From: Candidatus Villigracilis propinquus
GTDB lineage: Bacteria; Chloroflexota; Anaerolineae; Anaerolineales; Villigracilaceae
Direction: 5' to 3'
Assembly: GCA_016714565.1 (NCBI GenBank)
Contig: JADKDM010000007.1
Span: 1 to 64,000, forward strand
DNA: 64,000 bases
In this document: piece by piece, positions 52,623 through 60,512 of the stretch
How the letters are laid out: every line of letters begins with the position of its first letter
Position numbering within the stretch: the stretch's first letter is position 1
Made by a program: the position numbers and the translations under genes
The notes under the pieces: generated by a model
Databases searched by the model: none
What the model was told of the DNA's origin: nothing
What the model saw: only the letters and a program-made list of their open reading frames with translations

Positions 52623-53858
52623 TTACCATCTTTTCTGGAAGCGGTTGCGAAGAAGAACTGCAGTCGCGTTCAGCGTTAATAAAAGGACGAGCAGGACGAC
52701 GATGGCGCCTGCCGCGATGGCGTGAAATTCGGATTGCGCACGTGTTGTCCATTGGTAGATCTGAATGGGCAGGGCGGTGAATTTGGAGAACGGGCCGGAC
52801 GGGTCAAGGCTGATGAAGGTGGAAGCGCCCACGACGATAAGCGGAGCGGTCTCACCCAAGGCGCGGGATAGTGCGAGGATGCTGCCGGTCAGAATACCCG
52901 GCAGTGCATTCGGCAATACATGGTGCCAGATCGTCTGCCAGCGGGTTGCGCCAACTCCATAGGCTGCCTGTCGAAGCGAGTCTGGGACAGCTTTAATGGC
53001 TTCCTGCGCGTTGATGATGATGAGCGGCAGAACGAGAACGCCCATCGTCAACCCTGCGGAGAGGACAGTGCGTCCGTTTGAGTCTGTCACTCCGAATAGA
53101 AGACCGCTGGTCAATGGCTCCATCACACGGACGAAGATGGCAAGTCCCAACATGCCGTAAACAATACTAGGTACGCCCGCGAGATTGTTGATGTTCGTTT
53201 GAATAATGGATGTGAACCAATTCTTTGGCGCATATTCCTGCAAATACACCGCTGCACCTGTGCCGATAGGCAGTGCAAAGAAGATTGCAATTCCAACCAG
53301 CCATAAAGAGCCTAATACTGCTGTACGAACTCCTGCAAATTCAGCCTTGGATGACATGGGCGTGACCAAAAATTGAGGTGTCAGCCAGGAACGAAATTCA
53401 AGGTTTGCATCTGGATATTTCTCTGCAACTTCTGCCTTGATCTGCTCGCCATTAAAAAGCGAGGCGGTCATGCTCCAGGTCTCTTTGGTATCCAGTTGAA
53501 CAAGACGCTCAAGGAAAAGAGTGTACAGTTCCGCTTGGGAGCGTTTCTGCATGGACTGTTCTTCATCCAGTTTGTTGTACGCGCCTGATGAAAGGTTATC
53601 TTTGAGAATGGTAATTAACTCTGCCTGTGTCAATTCTGCTACAGGTGTAGAGGTGAATTCGGCAGGATCATTTTTATATTCAAATGCGACATAGCCGAAA
53701 GCGCCATCCACCACATTGTAGATGAGCGCCGTGAGGCTGATGATCGCGATCAATAAAGCGGAGAGGAACAGACCTTGCCAAATGGTGGCTGTGCGATAAC
53801 GTCCGCTAAGCGCGTGGCGAAAAGCCTGATCCTGGGGATAGTAATTGTTTGTGTTCAT
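52623..53858 (-). CDS. pstA: Phosphate ABC permease PstA (main set, long form)
   Basis: The 411-residue protein has the PstA core (about 190-411: NLAGVPSIVYGMLGL and the EAIKAVPDSLRQAAYGVGATRWQT loop). Before this core comes one helix (about 30-50) and a predicted extracytoplasmic segment of about 110 residues that normal PstA (about 290) does not have. The segment is charged and Gln-rich. It is 6 bases after the pstC stop. Confidence 0.92.
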   Translation of the reverse strand: MNTNNYYPQDQAFRHALSGRYRTATIWQGLFLSALLIAIISLTALIYNVVDGAFGYVAFEYKNDPAEFTSTPVAELTQAELITILKDNLSSGAYNKLDEEQSMQKRSQAELYTLFLERLVQLDTKETWSMTASLFNGEQIKAEVAEKYPDANLEFRSWLTPQFLVTPMSSKAEFAGVRTAVLGSLWLVGIAIFFALPIGTGAAVYLQEYAPKNWFTSIIQTNINNLAGVPSIVYGMLGLAIFVRVMEPLTSGLLFGVTDSNGRTVLSAGLTMGVLVLPLIIINAQEAIKAVPDSLRQAAYGVGATRWQTIWHHVLPNALPGILTGSILALSRALGETAPLIVVGASTFISLDPSGPFSKFTALPIQIYQWTTRAQSEFHAIAAGAIVVLLVLLLTLNATAVLLRNRFQKRW

Positions 53859-53864
53859 GGTTGT

Positions 53865-54814
53865 TTACTCGTACCTTTCGCGGAAGCGATTCACCACCCA
53901 CTGACTGATCAGGTTGAGAACGAGGGTGAGCAGGAACAACATCAATGCGATCGCGAAGAGGCTGGTGTAATCAATGGTGTTGTAGGAAAGATCGCCGCCG
54001 CTGATGCGGGCGATGTGCCCGGTCATGGTTTCGGCGGCATCCAATGGGTTGAAAGAGAAATTTGGCCCCGACCCGGCTGCGACCGCAACGATCATCGTCT
54101 CGCCCACGGCACGGGATATGCCGATGATCAACGCTGCGCCGATGCCGGAAAGTGCAGCAGGCAAAACCACCTGTAGGCTGGTTTCCACTTTTGTGGCGCC
54201 CATGGCATAGGCTGCTTCACGCAGGGAACGCGGCACGGCGCTCAACGCATCCTCACTCATTGAGGAGATGAGCGGCAGGATCATGATTCCCATCACAATT
54301 CCCGCGGAGAGCATGTTGTATACCTGAAGCTGCTCACCAATGATTGATTTCAGGATGGGGGTTATAAAAAGCAGGGCAAAGTACCCGTACACAACTGTCG
54401 GGATGCCTGCGAGGATTTCCAAAATTGGTTTGAGGATGGAACGCGCCTTGAAAGATGCGTATTCACTCAGGTAGATGGCGGAGGCCAGCCCCAAGGGAGG
54501 GAGATGAGGATGGCGATAAAACTTGTCACAAGGGTTGCAGAGACCAATGCCCAAATTCCATACTGCCCGATCCCGGGCTGCCATTTGGTTGTGCCGAGAA
54601 ATTTTCCCAGCGTTACATCAGGATCGTTGAAAAAGAGCATGGCTTCCTTGCCCAGTTCATAAACAATGGCAATGGTGACGAAAACGGACAGGATGCCAGC
54701 AAGGAAAAGCAAAGCCTGAATGATGCTTTCTCCAGCTCTGAGCTTCCTTCGCAGGTCAAATTGGCGGAAGTTTTTTGCTTCCATTGTTTTTAGTTTTAGG
54801 GTTTCTTCTTTCAT
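53865..54814 (-). pseudogene. pstC: pstC (main set) split by a 1-base frameshift
   Basis: Two overlapping frames together form one PstC. The first (54814 down to about 54494) gives the N-terminal helices and ends SLPWGWPPPST. The second gives the rest from PPLGLASAIYLSEYAS, including the EDALSAVPRSLREAAYAMGATKVET loop. The joint is in a run of C and T near 54490-54500. The full interval is 950 bases, one short of 317 codons, so one base is missing. If real, the main Pst transporter is broken; a sequencing or assembly error in this run, or frameshifting during translation, are alternatives. AGAGAG precedes the ATG at 54814. Confidence 0.85.
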
Positions 54815-54909
54815 ACGCACTCTCTTGGATGATGCTGGATTTCGAAAATAACCGCAATGAAAATGAATTTATAAATAATTCCAAGAACTAAAACTTATAT
54901 ACGCGTAAA

Positions 54910-54940
54910 TGGGCTGGTCTCCATTTCAGAGACCAGCCCA
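54910..54940 (-). terminator. Hairpin between pstS and pstC (main set)
   Basis: The stem TGGGCTGGTCTC / GAGACCAGCCCA with a 7-base loop lies 19 bases downstream of the pstS stop and is followed on the minus strand by TTTACG. It probably acts as an attenuator that makes PstS more abundant than the permease. Confidence 0.8.
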
Positions 54941-54958
54941 AACTATTCTTACAATTTC

Positions 54959-56023
54959 TTAGTTGCCAGTGCCGGCAGTCCAGGCATCCATGGCGCCTTG
55001 AAGATCAGCGGCAGGAGCGGGGAAGTAACCGATGTCAACAATATTGTCCTCAAGGTTGTTGAGATAGAAGTAGATGAAAGCAGCAACCTGAGGTTTCTCT
55101 TGCATGATCGAGGCGGTGGAGTAGATGAAGAGCGGGCGGGCGAGGGGATAGTCACCAGCGTCCACAGCTTCCTGGGAAGGTTCAACGCCTTCAATGGAAA
55201 GGGCTTTCAAAGCACCGGAGTTTTCAACGAAGTAAGCATAGCCAAAGTAACCGATGGCGTAGGGGCTGCCTTCGACACCCTGAACGAGGACGTTGTCATC
55301 TTCAGAGAACTGGGCGCCTTCGAGGGCGAGGAGGGCTTCTTCACCGAGTTTGGTGTCGGCCTTGCCGTCAGCATTGGGGGTGAGAGGAGCAACCACAGCT
55401 TCGACGAAGTAATCGAAGGTGCCGCTGTCCGAGCCGGGGGAGTAGACGAGGATGGTTTCAGCGGGGAAGGAAGCATCAACCTGATCCCAGGTGGTGAATT
55501 CGCCGGTGTAGATCTTGCCAAGTTGTTCCTTGGTGAGATTAGTGGCGAAGTCATTCTCAGCGCTCACGACCACAGCGAGGGCATCAGTGCCAACGCGGAA
55601 TTCCAAGGGCTCGCGGCCAATGGCAACGCAGGCTTCTTTTTCGCTGTCCTTGATGGCGCGGGAAGCATTGGAGATATCGGATTCGCCAGCGACGCAGAAG
55701 CGTTCAAAGCCAGCGCCGGTACCAATGCTATCCACGGTGATGTTGCCGGTGTAGCCTTCCTGTTGGAAGAGTTCAGCCATGCGCTCGGTAACTGGGAACA
55801 CGGTGGAAGAACCAGCGGTGATGATGTCGCCTTCGACGGCGTCAGGGGCATACATTGCCATTGGGTCTTCGGTGGGGGCGGCGGTCGGCTCGGCGGGAGC
55901 TTCGGTGGCTTCAACAACAGCTTCGGTGGCAACAGGGGCTTCCGTAGCAGGCGTACCACAAGCGGCGAGCACGAGGCTCAAAGCCACTACAACAAACAAT
56001 AATGAACGAACAGTTTTAGTCAT
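54959..56023 (-). CDS. pstS: Phosphate-binding lipoprotein PstS (main set)
   Basis: The 354-residue protein has a lipoprotein signal with lipobox LAAC (Cys22) and a long Ala/Thr/Glu/Pro linker (about 23-55). The periplasmic-binding domain follows, with GSSTVFPVTE, SRAIKDSEKEAC and SPGSDSGTFDYF. It binds phosphate outside the membrane. GGAGAAAT precedes the ATG. Upstream is a four-unit array of 11-bp repeats, and the -10 box TAACAT lies 15 bp from its last unit. It heads the operon pstS-pstC-pstA-pstB-arsC-phoU. Confidence 0.93.
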   Translation of the reverse strand: MTKTVRSLLFVVVALSLVLAACGTPATEAPVATEAVVEATEAPAEPTAAPTEDPMAMYAPDAVEGDIITAGSSTVFPVTERMAELFQQEGYTGNITVDSIGTGAGFERFCVAGESDISNASRAIKDSEKEACVAIGREPLEFRVGTDALAVVVSAENDFATNLTKEQLGKIYTGEFTTWDQVDASFPAETILVYSPGSDSGTFDYFVEAVVAPLTPNADGKADTKLGEEALLALEGAQFSEDDNVLVQGVEGSPYAIGYFGYAYFVENSGALKALSIEGVEPSQEAVDAGDYPLARPLFIYSTASIMQEKPQVAAFIYFYLNNLEDNIVDIGYFPAPAADLQGAMDAWTAGTGN

Positions 56024-56058
56024 TTCTCTATTTCTCCTTTTTTATAGTTACAAGTGTG

Positions 56059-56112
56059 ATGTTATCAGCGGGGTCTTAAGGTCAATGGAAGGATTGGTTA
56101 ACATCTTGTTAA
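56059..56112 (-). promoter_or_regulatory. Pho-type operator and promoter of pstS
   Basis: On the minus strand TTAAC starts at 56112 and 56101, TTCCA at 56090 and TTAAG at 56079, each 11 bp apart. TAACAT (56064-56059) starts 15 bp after the last unit. Confidence 0.7.
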
Positions 56113-56120
56113 GGAAATCT

Positions 56121-56186
56121 GACCGTGGACGATGGACAATTGACCACAAGAAACCATTTATTGTCCGTGGTCTATCGTCTGTGGTC
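56121..56186. repeat. ACCGTGGAC-type palindromic repeat
   Basis: Imperfect inverted repeat with GACCGTGGACGATGGAC on one side and a GTCTATCGTCTGTGGTC-like arm on the other. Same family as 34644-34676. Confidence 0.6.
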
Positions 56187-56196
56187 GCACTCCGAT

Positions 56197-56202
56197 TACA
56201 AT
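56197..56202 (+). promoter_or_regulatory. -10 hexamer TACAAT, leaderless manA
   Basis: TACAAT ends 6 bases before the ATG at 56209. Confidence 0.5.
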
Positions 56203-56208
56203 ATCCCC

Positions 56209-57156
56209 ATGAACAAGACACCTTTTTCCCTGGCCCCTGAATATCGTGACTATGTGTGGGGAGGAGCAAAACTCCGCCCTGAGATCGTTCCAACCGCTGA
56301 AGCATGGATCATCTATGCAGGCAATCGCATCTCTTCCGGACCTTATGCTGGTCGGACACTCTCGGACATTTCCCTTGAATTTGGCAGTGACCTGCTCGGC
56401 GCCCGCGCCGTGGCACAGACGGGAAACCGCTTTCCTGTTCTGGTCAAAATTTTGGATTGCGCCCAGTGGCTTTCGTTACAAGTCCACCCGAATGATGAGC
56501 AGGCGCAAAAGCTGGAAGGTGAAGGTTTCTTCGGCAAGACAGAAGCCTGGCATGTCTTGGAGACCGAGCCAAATGTAAAACTTGTGGCAGGCATCAAACC
56601 AAACACATCTGCCGATGCGTTGACGAATGCCATTCAAAGCAAAAGTGAATCGATTTTGGATCTGGTTCAAATGGTGGAAGTAAAAGCGGGGGATACGTTG
56701 TTCATGACCCCGGGAACCATCCATGCACTTGGGCCTGGAATGTTGATCTATGAAATTCAGCAGACTTCAGATCTGACGTACCGTGTCTACGATTGGGGGC
56801 GGCCTGAAACTGAGACGCGCAAACTGCACATCGACAAGGCGATCGCGGTTTCAAATCCGGATGCGGTCACGTCTGTTTTGCAGACGGTGCAAGCGGGTGA
56901 TGGGGAAGTGAAGACGCTGACCGAGTGCGAATATTTCAAATTGGAAACTGTTTCAGTGGAAGAGAAAACCGTCGGGTTGGATACGAGGGGAGAATCATTT
57001 CACGGGTTGACCGTGATCGAGGGGCAGATTCAGGTGTCGGCGGGGGAAGAGGCGTTTGTCCTCAATAAATTTGAAACGCTCCTCATTCCCGCTTGTTGCG
57101 GAGCATATCAGATCAAGCCTTTAACAAAAAGTCGCGTGTTGAAGGCGAGTGTGTAA
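56209..57156 (+). CDS. manA: Type I mannose-6-phosphate isomerase
   Basis: The 315-residue protein is a cupin-fold PMI: YVWGG near the N-terminus, the metal-binding LSLQVHPND (Gln/His), GKTEAWHVLE (Glu) and PGTIHALGPG (His). It interconverts mannose-6-phosphate and fructose-6-phosphate with Zn2+. It is the short, Bacillus-type form. Start at 56209 follows TACAAT by 6 bases. It is a single gene, not part of the phosphate operons around it. Confidence 0.93.
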   Translation: MNKTPFSLAPEYRDYVWGGAKLRPEIVPTAEAWIIYAGNRISSGPYAGRTLSDISLEFGSDLLGARAVAQTGNRFPVLVKILDCAQWLSLQVHPNDEQAQKLEGEGFFGKTEAWHVLETEPNVKLVAGIKPNTSADALTNAIQSKSESILDLVQMVEVKAGDTLFMTPGTIHALGPGMLIYEIQQTSDLTYRVYDWGRPETETRKLHIDKAIAVSNPDAVTSVLQTVQAGDGEVKTLTECEYFKLETVSVEEKTVGLDTRGESFHGLTVIEGQIQVSAGEEAFVLNKFETLLIPACCGAYQIKPLTKSRVLKASV

Positions 57157-57165
57157 ATTGTCCAT

Positions 57166-57263
57166 CGTCATTGCGAGGAGCGCTCTTGTTCTTTGCGACG
57201 AAGCAATCTCGTACTGAATGTGAGATTGCTTGGGCGGGAAGCAAAACCGCCCTCGCAATGACG
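57166..57263. repeat. Palindromic repeat family A, copy 3
   Basis: Begins CGTCATTGCGAGGAGCG and ends CGCAATGACG, with the inner pairing GAAGCAATCTC / GAGATTGCTT. Its first 40 bases are nearly identical to copy 1. Confidence 0.9.
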
Positions 57264-57273
57264 GGAAAATTTA

Positions 57274-58050
57274 TTAATCCTGCCATTTCCAGGTGCTGAC
57301 GTCGGAGAGGGCGCGGTAGGCGGTGAGGTCGAGTTGGAGCGGGGAGACGGAGACGTAGCCTTCGGAGAGTGCGCCGACATCGGTGCCGGATTCGGGGACG
57401 CCGGTGGGCGCGTCGCCGCCGATCCAATAATAGGGGCGGTTGCGCGGGTCGGTGCGTTCGTCGAGGCGGCTGTGATAGACACGCAATCCCTGACGGGTGA
57501 TGCGAAAGCCTTTGAGTTCATCCTGTTTCAAAAAGGGGATGTTGACGTTGAGCAAAGTTTCGAGGGGCAACCCATGTTCGATTACATTTTTTACGGCGAT
57601 GCCCGCTGCGTGTGCAGAGGCTGAAAAATCGACCTGGCCGATATGGCCCTCGGGGATTTCCAGGGAGAACGCTATGCCGGGCACGCCTGCGATGACGGCT
57701 TCCATGGCGGCGGTGACGGTTCCCGAATAGGTGACATCGTGCCCGAGATTTGCGCCGACATTGATTCCCGAAACGACCAGATCAAATTTCTCTTTGAAGT
57801 ATCCAAGCGTGGCGAGGGCCACACAATCGGAAGGCGCGCCGTCACTGGTGAAGGCTTGTGTGCCGTCTTCGAGACGGACTTCGCGCACACGCAGGGCGCG
57901 GTCTAATGTTTTCACGTGCCCCCCACCGGACCAATTTCTATCCGGTGCCATGATGGTCACGTTACCAAATTTTTTCATTTCCTGTGCGAGAGCCAGCAAT
58001 CCCGGCGCGAGAACGCCATCGTCATTTGTAACTAATATTTGCTTTGTCAT
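57274..58050 (-). CDS. surE: 5'-nucleotidase SurE
   Basis: The 258-residue protein has the SurE signature ILVTNDDGVLAPG (two metal Asp), the SGIN motif and the GTVTAAMEA loop. It removes phosphate from nucleoside 5'- and 3'-monophosphates with a divalent metal. The family's N-terminus fits a start at 58050; an ATG at 58059 is also in frame. It follows a small membrane-protein gene by 11 bases. Confidence 0.92.
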   Translation of the reverse strand: MTKQILVTNDDGVLAPGLLALAQEMKKFGNVTIMAPDRNWSGGGHVKTLDRALRVREVRLEDGTQAFTSDGAPSDCVALATLGYFKEKFDLVVSGINVGANLGHDVTYSGTVTAAMEAVIAGVPGIAFSLEIPEGHIGQVDFSASAHAAGIAVKNVIEHGLPLETLLNVNIPFLKQDELKGFRITRQGLRVYHSRLDERTDPRNRPYYWIGGDAPTGVPESGTDVGALSEGYVSVSPLQLDLTAYRALSDVSTWKWQD

Positions 58051-58061
58051 TGATTCCATTT

Positions 58062-58217
58062 TTATTGTTGATTTTCAGTTTTATAAGGTATAGAGTCTTC
58101 AATAAGATCCAGCCCTCTGTTTATGTCATCTCTTTTTGCTACTACCATCGCCGCCCAAAGAAAGATGGAAATAAATATTGCTACGAACAAATAGGAGAAT
58201 AAACAGGTGAGCGCCAT
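58062..58217 (-). CDS. Small single-helix membrane protein
   Basis: A 51-residue protein with one hydrophobic segment (LFSYLFVAIFISIFLWAAMV, residues 5-24) and a polar acidic C-terminus. AAGGT lies 9 bases before the ATG at 58217. It lies between the PHP gene (5 bases away) and surE (11 bases away), so it appears cotranscribed. No family is recognised. Confidence 0.6.
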   Translation of the reverse strand: MALTCLFSYLFVAIFISIFLWAAMVVAKRDDINRGLDLIEDSIPYKTENQQ

Positions 58218-58222
58218 ATTTT

Positions 58223-58930
58223 CTACCTTGTGCTCATGGTCAGCCTTGAGAATACGCTGCCGATGTAATTGGTTGCCCAACTTCCCAGAATTTTAAAAGT
58301 GCTCCATTCCTTTTGTTTGCGGAATTTGGTTTCTCCGCTTCGCAGTGCAGATCTGAAGTCTGCTGCTGTTTTCCCCGGGAATTCGGTTGCGCCGATACCG
58401 ATCGCTTCGAGCACATGTGCGTCGCTGCTGCCTGTTTGGGCAATGTCCAAACCGTTGGCGAAGATGCGCGCATAGTGATTGCTGACGCGGTCAATAGCGG
58501 TCCCGTTATAGGTTTCGATGCCGATCAATGTTTCTGCCACTTCGGGTACGCGCAGCGCCTTGAGGATCGAGATAGCGCTAAGGCTTTTCATTCCCATTCC
58601 GCCTGCCATGGGATGCGGCGCAATGCATACGCCGCCCAGCTCGCGTACTTTGAGAATGGTCTCAATCAGCGGAAGACCCGCGTTCACTTTTTCGGTGATG
58701 AATAAAGCGAGCAGGTCGCCTTCAGCGGTGGTGATCTCAATGCCGGGGATCACTTCCACGCCGTAGTGAGAGGCGAGTTTGACGGCTTCCAATGCGCCGC
58801 CGATCTCATCATGGTCGGTGATCGCGATCACATCCAGACCGATTTCGTGCGCGCGCCGTAAAACAGCAGGAACGGTTGCCGTCCCGTCGTAGCTGTAGAT
58901 TGTGTGCATGTGTAAATCTGCTAGTCCCAT
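58223..58930 (-). CDS. PHP-domain phosphoesterase (TrpH-like)
   Basis: The 235-residue protein has the PHP metal motifs: DLHMHT (first HxH), ITDHDE, PGIEITT (Glu), CIAPHP and GSSDAHV. TrpH/YciV-type PHP proteins hydrolyse 3',5'-bisphosphonucleotides or act as exonucleases on short RNA. GGAG lies 6 bases before the ATG at 58930. It is the first gene of a group with the 51-residue membrane protein and surE, which also acts on nucleotides. A degenerate TTAAC-type array is upstream (59038-59060). Confidence 0.85.
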   Translation of the reverse strand: MGLADLHMHTIYSYDGTATVPAVLRRAHEIGLDVIAITDHDEIGGALEAVKLASHYGVEVIPGIEITTAEGDLLALFITEKVNAGLPLIETILKVRELGGVCIAPHPMAGGMGMKSLSAISILKALRVPEVAETLIGIETYNGTAIDRVSNHYARIFANGLDIAQTGSSDAHVLEAIGIGATEFPGKTAADFRSALRSGETKFRKQKEWSTFKILGSWATNYIGSVFSRLTMSTR

Positions 58931-59065
58931 AAAAAACTCCATTTCTTGCTTGTTTAGATGAAACATCCGCAAAAAAGTTTCAACTTGCGAATGTGATTTT
59001 TCTTTTAGTGTACCCAATGCCTGTTATGAGCAGGTCAAGAAATTGTGACAGTATTGTTAACAAAT

Positions 59066-59090
59066 CCACCCGCCTGAAGAGGGCGGGTGG
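59066..59090 (-). terminator. Terminator of the 34-codon gene
   Basis: The stem CCACCCGCC / GGCGGGTGG lies 28 bases past the stop codon at 59118 and is followed by ATTTGTT on the minus strand. Confidence 0.8.
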
Positions 59091-59117
59091 GGGAGGAAGG
59101 AGGAGAAGAATAACAAG

Positions 59118-59222
59118 TTACGCGCGATTTTGTTTCTGCAAAAACTCACGGCGTTTGCGAGTTGCGTCTATGGTGAAGACGGTCAGCAATGAGACAACTA
59201 AAGTTGAGATGAACGTTTCCAT
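59118..59222 (-). CDS. 34-residue membrane peptide, predicted Pho-controlled
   Basis: An ATG at 59222 opens a 34-codon frame ending in TAA at 59118. The peptide starts METFISTLVVSLL, has one hydrophobic helix (about 4-18) and then a basic tail, RKRREFLQKQNR, that should face the cytoplasm. TATTAT lies 6 bases before the ATG, matching other leaderless genes here. Behind it is an array of TTAAC-type repeats, and a terminator follows the stop. These three signals make a real gene likely despite its size. I recognise no family. A role in phosphate starvation is inferred only from the operator. Confidence 0.65.
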   Translation of the reverse strand: METFISTLVVSLLTVFTIDATRKRREFLQKQNRA

Positions 59223-59228
59223 AGCCGA

Positions 59229-59282
59229 ATAATACCTCAGGGTTTTTATAACGCACTTAAGAGCTGGTTAACAGTTTGTAAA
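59229..59282 (-). promoter_or_regulatory. Pho-type operator and promoter of the 34-codon gene
   Basis: On the minus strand TTTAC starts at 59282, TTAAC at 59271 and TTAAG at 59260, each 11 bp apart. TATTAT starts at 59234, 26 bp after the last unit, which is 15 plus one 11-bp turn. Confidence 0.65.
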
Positions 59283-59314
59283 GGTGTTTGTGACCGTGAC
59301 GGGCATTATACAAA

Positions 59315-60334
59315 TTAGAAGGGTTCCCCAAGTACACGGGATCTGGAACCGGAGCGGATCCGTGCCAGTTCCTGCACGGGATTAAGCAACATGCGTGAGC
59401 AGATCCGTGCGATATGGGCTGCGGAGGAATCTCCATTTTGAATCGGCATGAGTTTTTTCAAGTCGGCAATATCCAGGTTGGTGTGGACTTCCTTATCCAG
59501 GGCTACAGCCACAAATGTGACGGTGGATTGCTGGGTGATGACCACTTCCGCGTTTGCGATAATGTGTGAGACGTTGCCATGCGTAAAAACGATCGATTCA
59601 GGCGCAAATTTTAGAATCTCTCGCATGGCACGTTCTGCATTCTCCAGCGGATGAAGTTTAAAGATCAATTTTCGATTCCCTGCAATTTGTACGCATTTTT
59701 GAATGAATGCCTTTCTATCATCAAAACGGAATGTTTCTCGTAAGGGAGAGGTCGCCACCAGTACATGCCCGTGAAAAGGGAAATCATTTTTATTGAATTC
59801 CTGCACATTATCGAAGTTGGGTATCCCGGTAACCGCTACCTTTTCCGGACGCACCCCTTTGCGGATGAAGTGTTCGGCGTATCCTTCAGACGCAACGCAA
59901 AAAATATCATAGGCGTCAGAAAGCCCGTTCGTGGCGGTGTTGGCAAGGTAGCGCGGTAATTTAAACCATTTGACGAGTTTATAGGCCAGACCTTCCGGCT
60001 CGGTGATGCCCTCCTGCACAAGGATCAGGCGTTTCTTTCGGATGTTCTTTTGCACGATCAGGTCGCTGCACGAGACGACCAGATCATACCTGTGTTTTTC
60101 GCCGCGCAGATCAACCGGCAGGTTATGTTTTTTTAGGTAATCATCCGTTTCATGGCGGTGCCTGCCGCCCAAAACGGTAAAATCCAGCCAGCCCATTTGT
60201 GCCAGCAGGTTGATAAACCCGTCTGCGTAATATGGCGCGAAATGGCATTCATGGTCGGTGTTGAGGTGCTCGGAAATTTTGTGCATTTGGGTCGTCTGGT
60301 TCAGTGACCCGCAAATAAACAATATTTTTTTCAT
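59315..60334 (-). CDS. GT-B-fold glycosyltransferase/epimerase-like protein
   Basis: A 339-residue cytosolic protein with a two-Rossmann GT-B-like plan: an N-terminal ILFICGSLNQTTQMH, a middle VAVTGIPNFDNV, FKLHPLENAE and late ITQQSTVTFVAVALDKEV. The last two stretches resemble the UDP-GlcNAc 2-epimerase/CDP-glycerophosphotransferase group. No signal peptide or membrane helix. GGAG lies 7 bases before the ATG. A four-unit TTAAC-type array controls its promoter. An enzyme remodelling envelope sugars under phosphate shortage is an inference. Confidence 0.6.
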   Translation of the reverse strand: MKKILFICGSLNQTTQMHKISEHLNTDHECHFAPYYADGFINLLAQMGWLDFTVLGGRHRHETDDYLKKHNLPVDLRGEKHRYDLVVSCSDLIVQKNIRKKRLILVQEGITEPEGLAYKLVKWFKLPRYLANTATNGLSDAYDIFCVASEGYAEHFIRKGVRPEKVAVTGIPNFDNVQEFNKNDFPFHGHVLVATSPLRETFRFDDRKAFIQKCVQIAGNRKLIFKLHPLENAERAMREILKFAPESIVFTHGNVSHIIANAEVVITQQSTVTFVAVALDKEVHTNLDIADLKKLMPIQNGDSSAAHIARICSRMLLNPVQELARIRSGSRSRVLGEPF

Positions 60335-60362
60335 GTTTCCACTCCGCTTTTTTCCAGAGTCT

Positions 60363-60411
60363 AACAGGTGGGCATTAAGGGGTAGAAAACATCAAGTTAA
60401 GCTATGTTTAA
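60363..60411 (-). promoter_or_regulatory. Pho-type operator and promoter of the GT-B gene
   Basis: On the minus strand TTAAA starts at 60411, TTAAC at 60400, TTTTC at 60389 and TTAAT at 60378, each 11 bp apart. TAGACT starts 15 bp after the last unit. Confidence 0.7.
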
Positions 60412-60435
60412 ACGTGATAACTTCTTTACCCGTTG

Positions 60436-60478
60436 TTAACAATCTTTTCGGTGGGCGTTAACCTTATTCGGCTATCCT
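60436..60478 (+). promoter_or_regulatory. Pho-type operator and promoter of phoU2
   Basis: TTAAC starts at 60436 and 60458 (22 bp apart, with a weak TTTCG-like unit between). TATCCT starts at 60473, 15 bp after the last unit. Confidence 0.68.
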
Positions 60479-60512
60479 AATCTGACATACCTCTACCTTT
60501 TAAGGATGTCAC

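Noticed and set aside
54998..56002. 334-codon plus-strand frame opposite pstS
   Set aside because: It is the antisense shadow of a biased pstS gene. It is Gly/Glu/Phe-rich with no domain pattern, while the minus strand encodes a clear PstS with a signal peptide.
59012..59060. Fifth Pho-type operator upstream of the PHP gene
   Set aside because: Only one unit is a clean TTAAC (59060); the next two are GTCAC and TTGAC. The phase to TACACT (26 bp) fits, but the match is too weak for a feature.
58993..59232. 79-codon plus-strand frame near the PHP gene
   Set aside because: Covers the antisense of the 34-codon gene and its terminator; Arg/Ser-rich without features.
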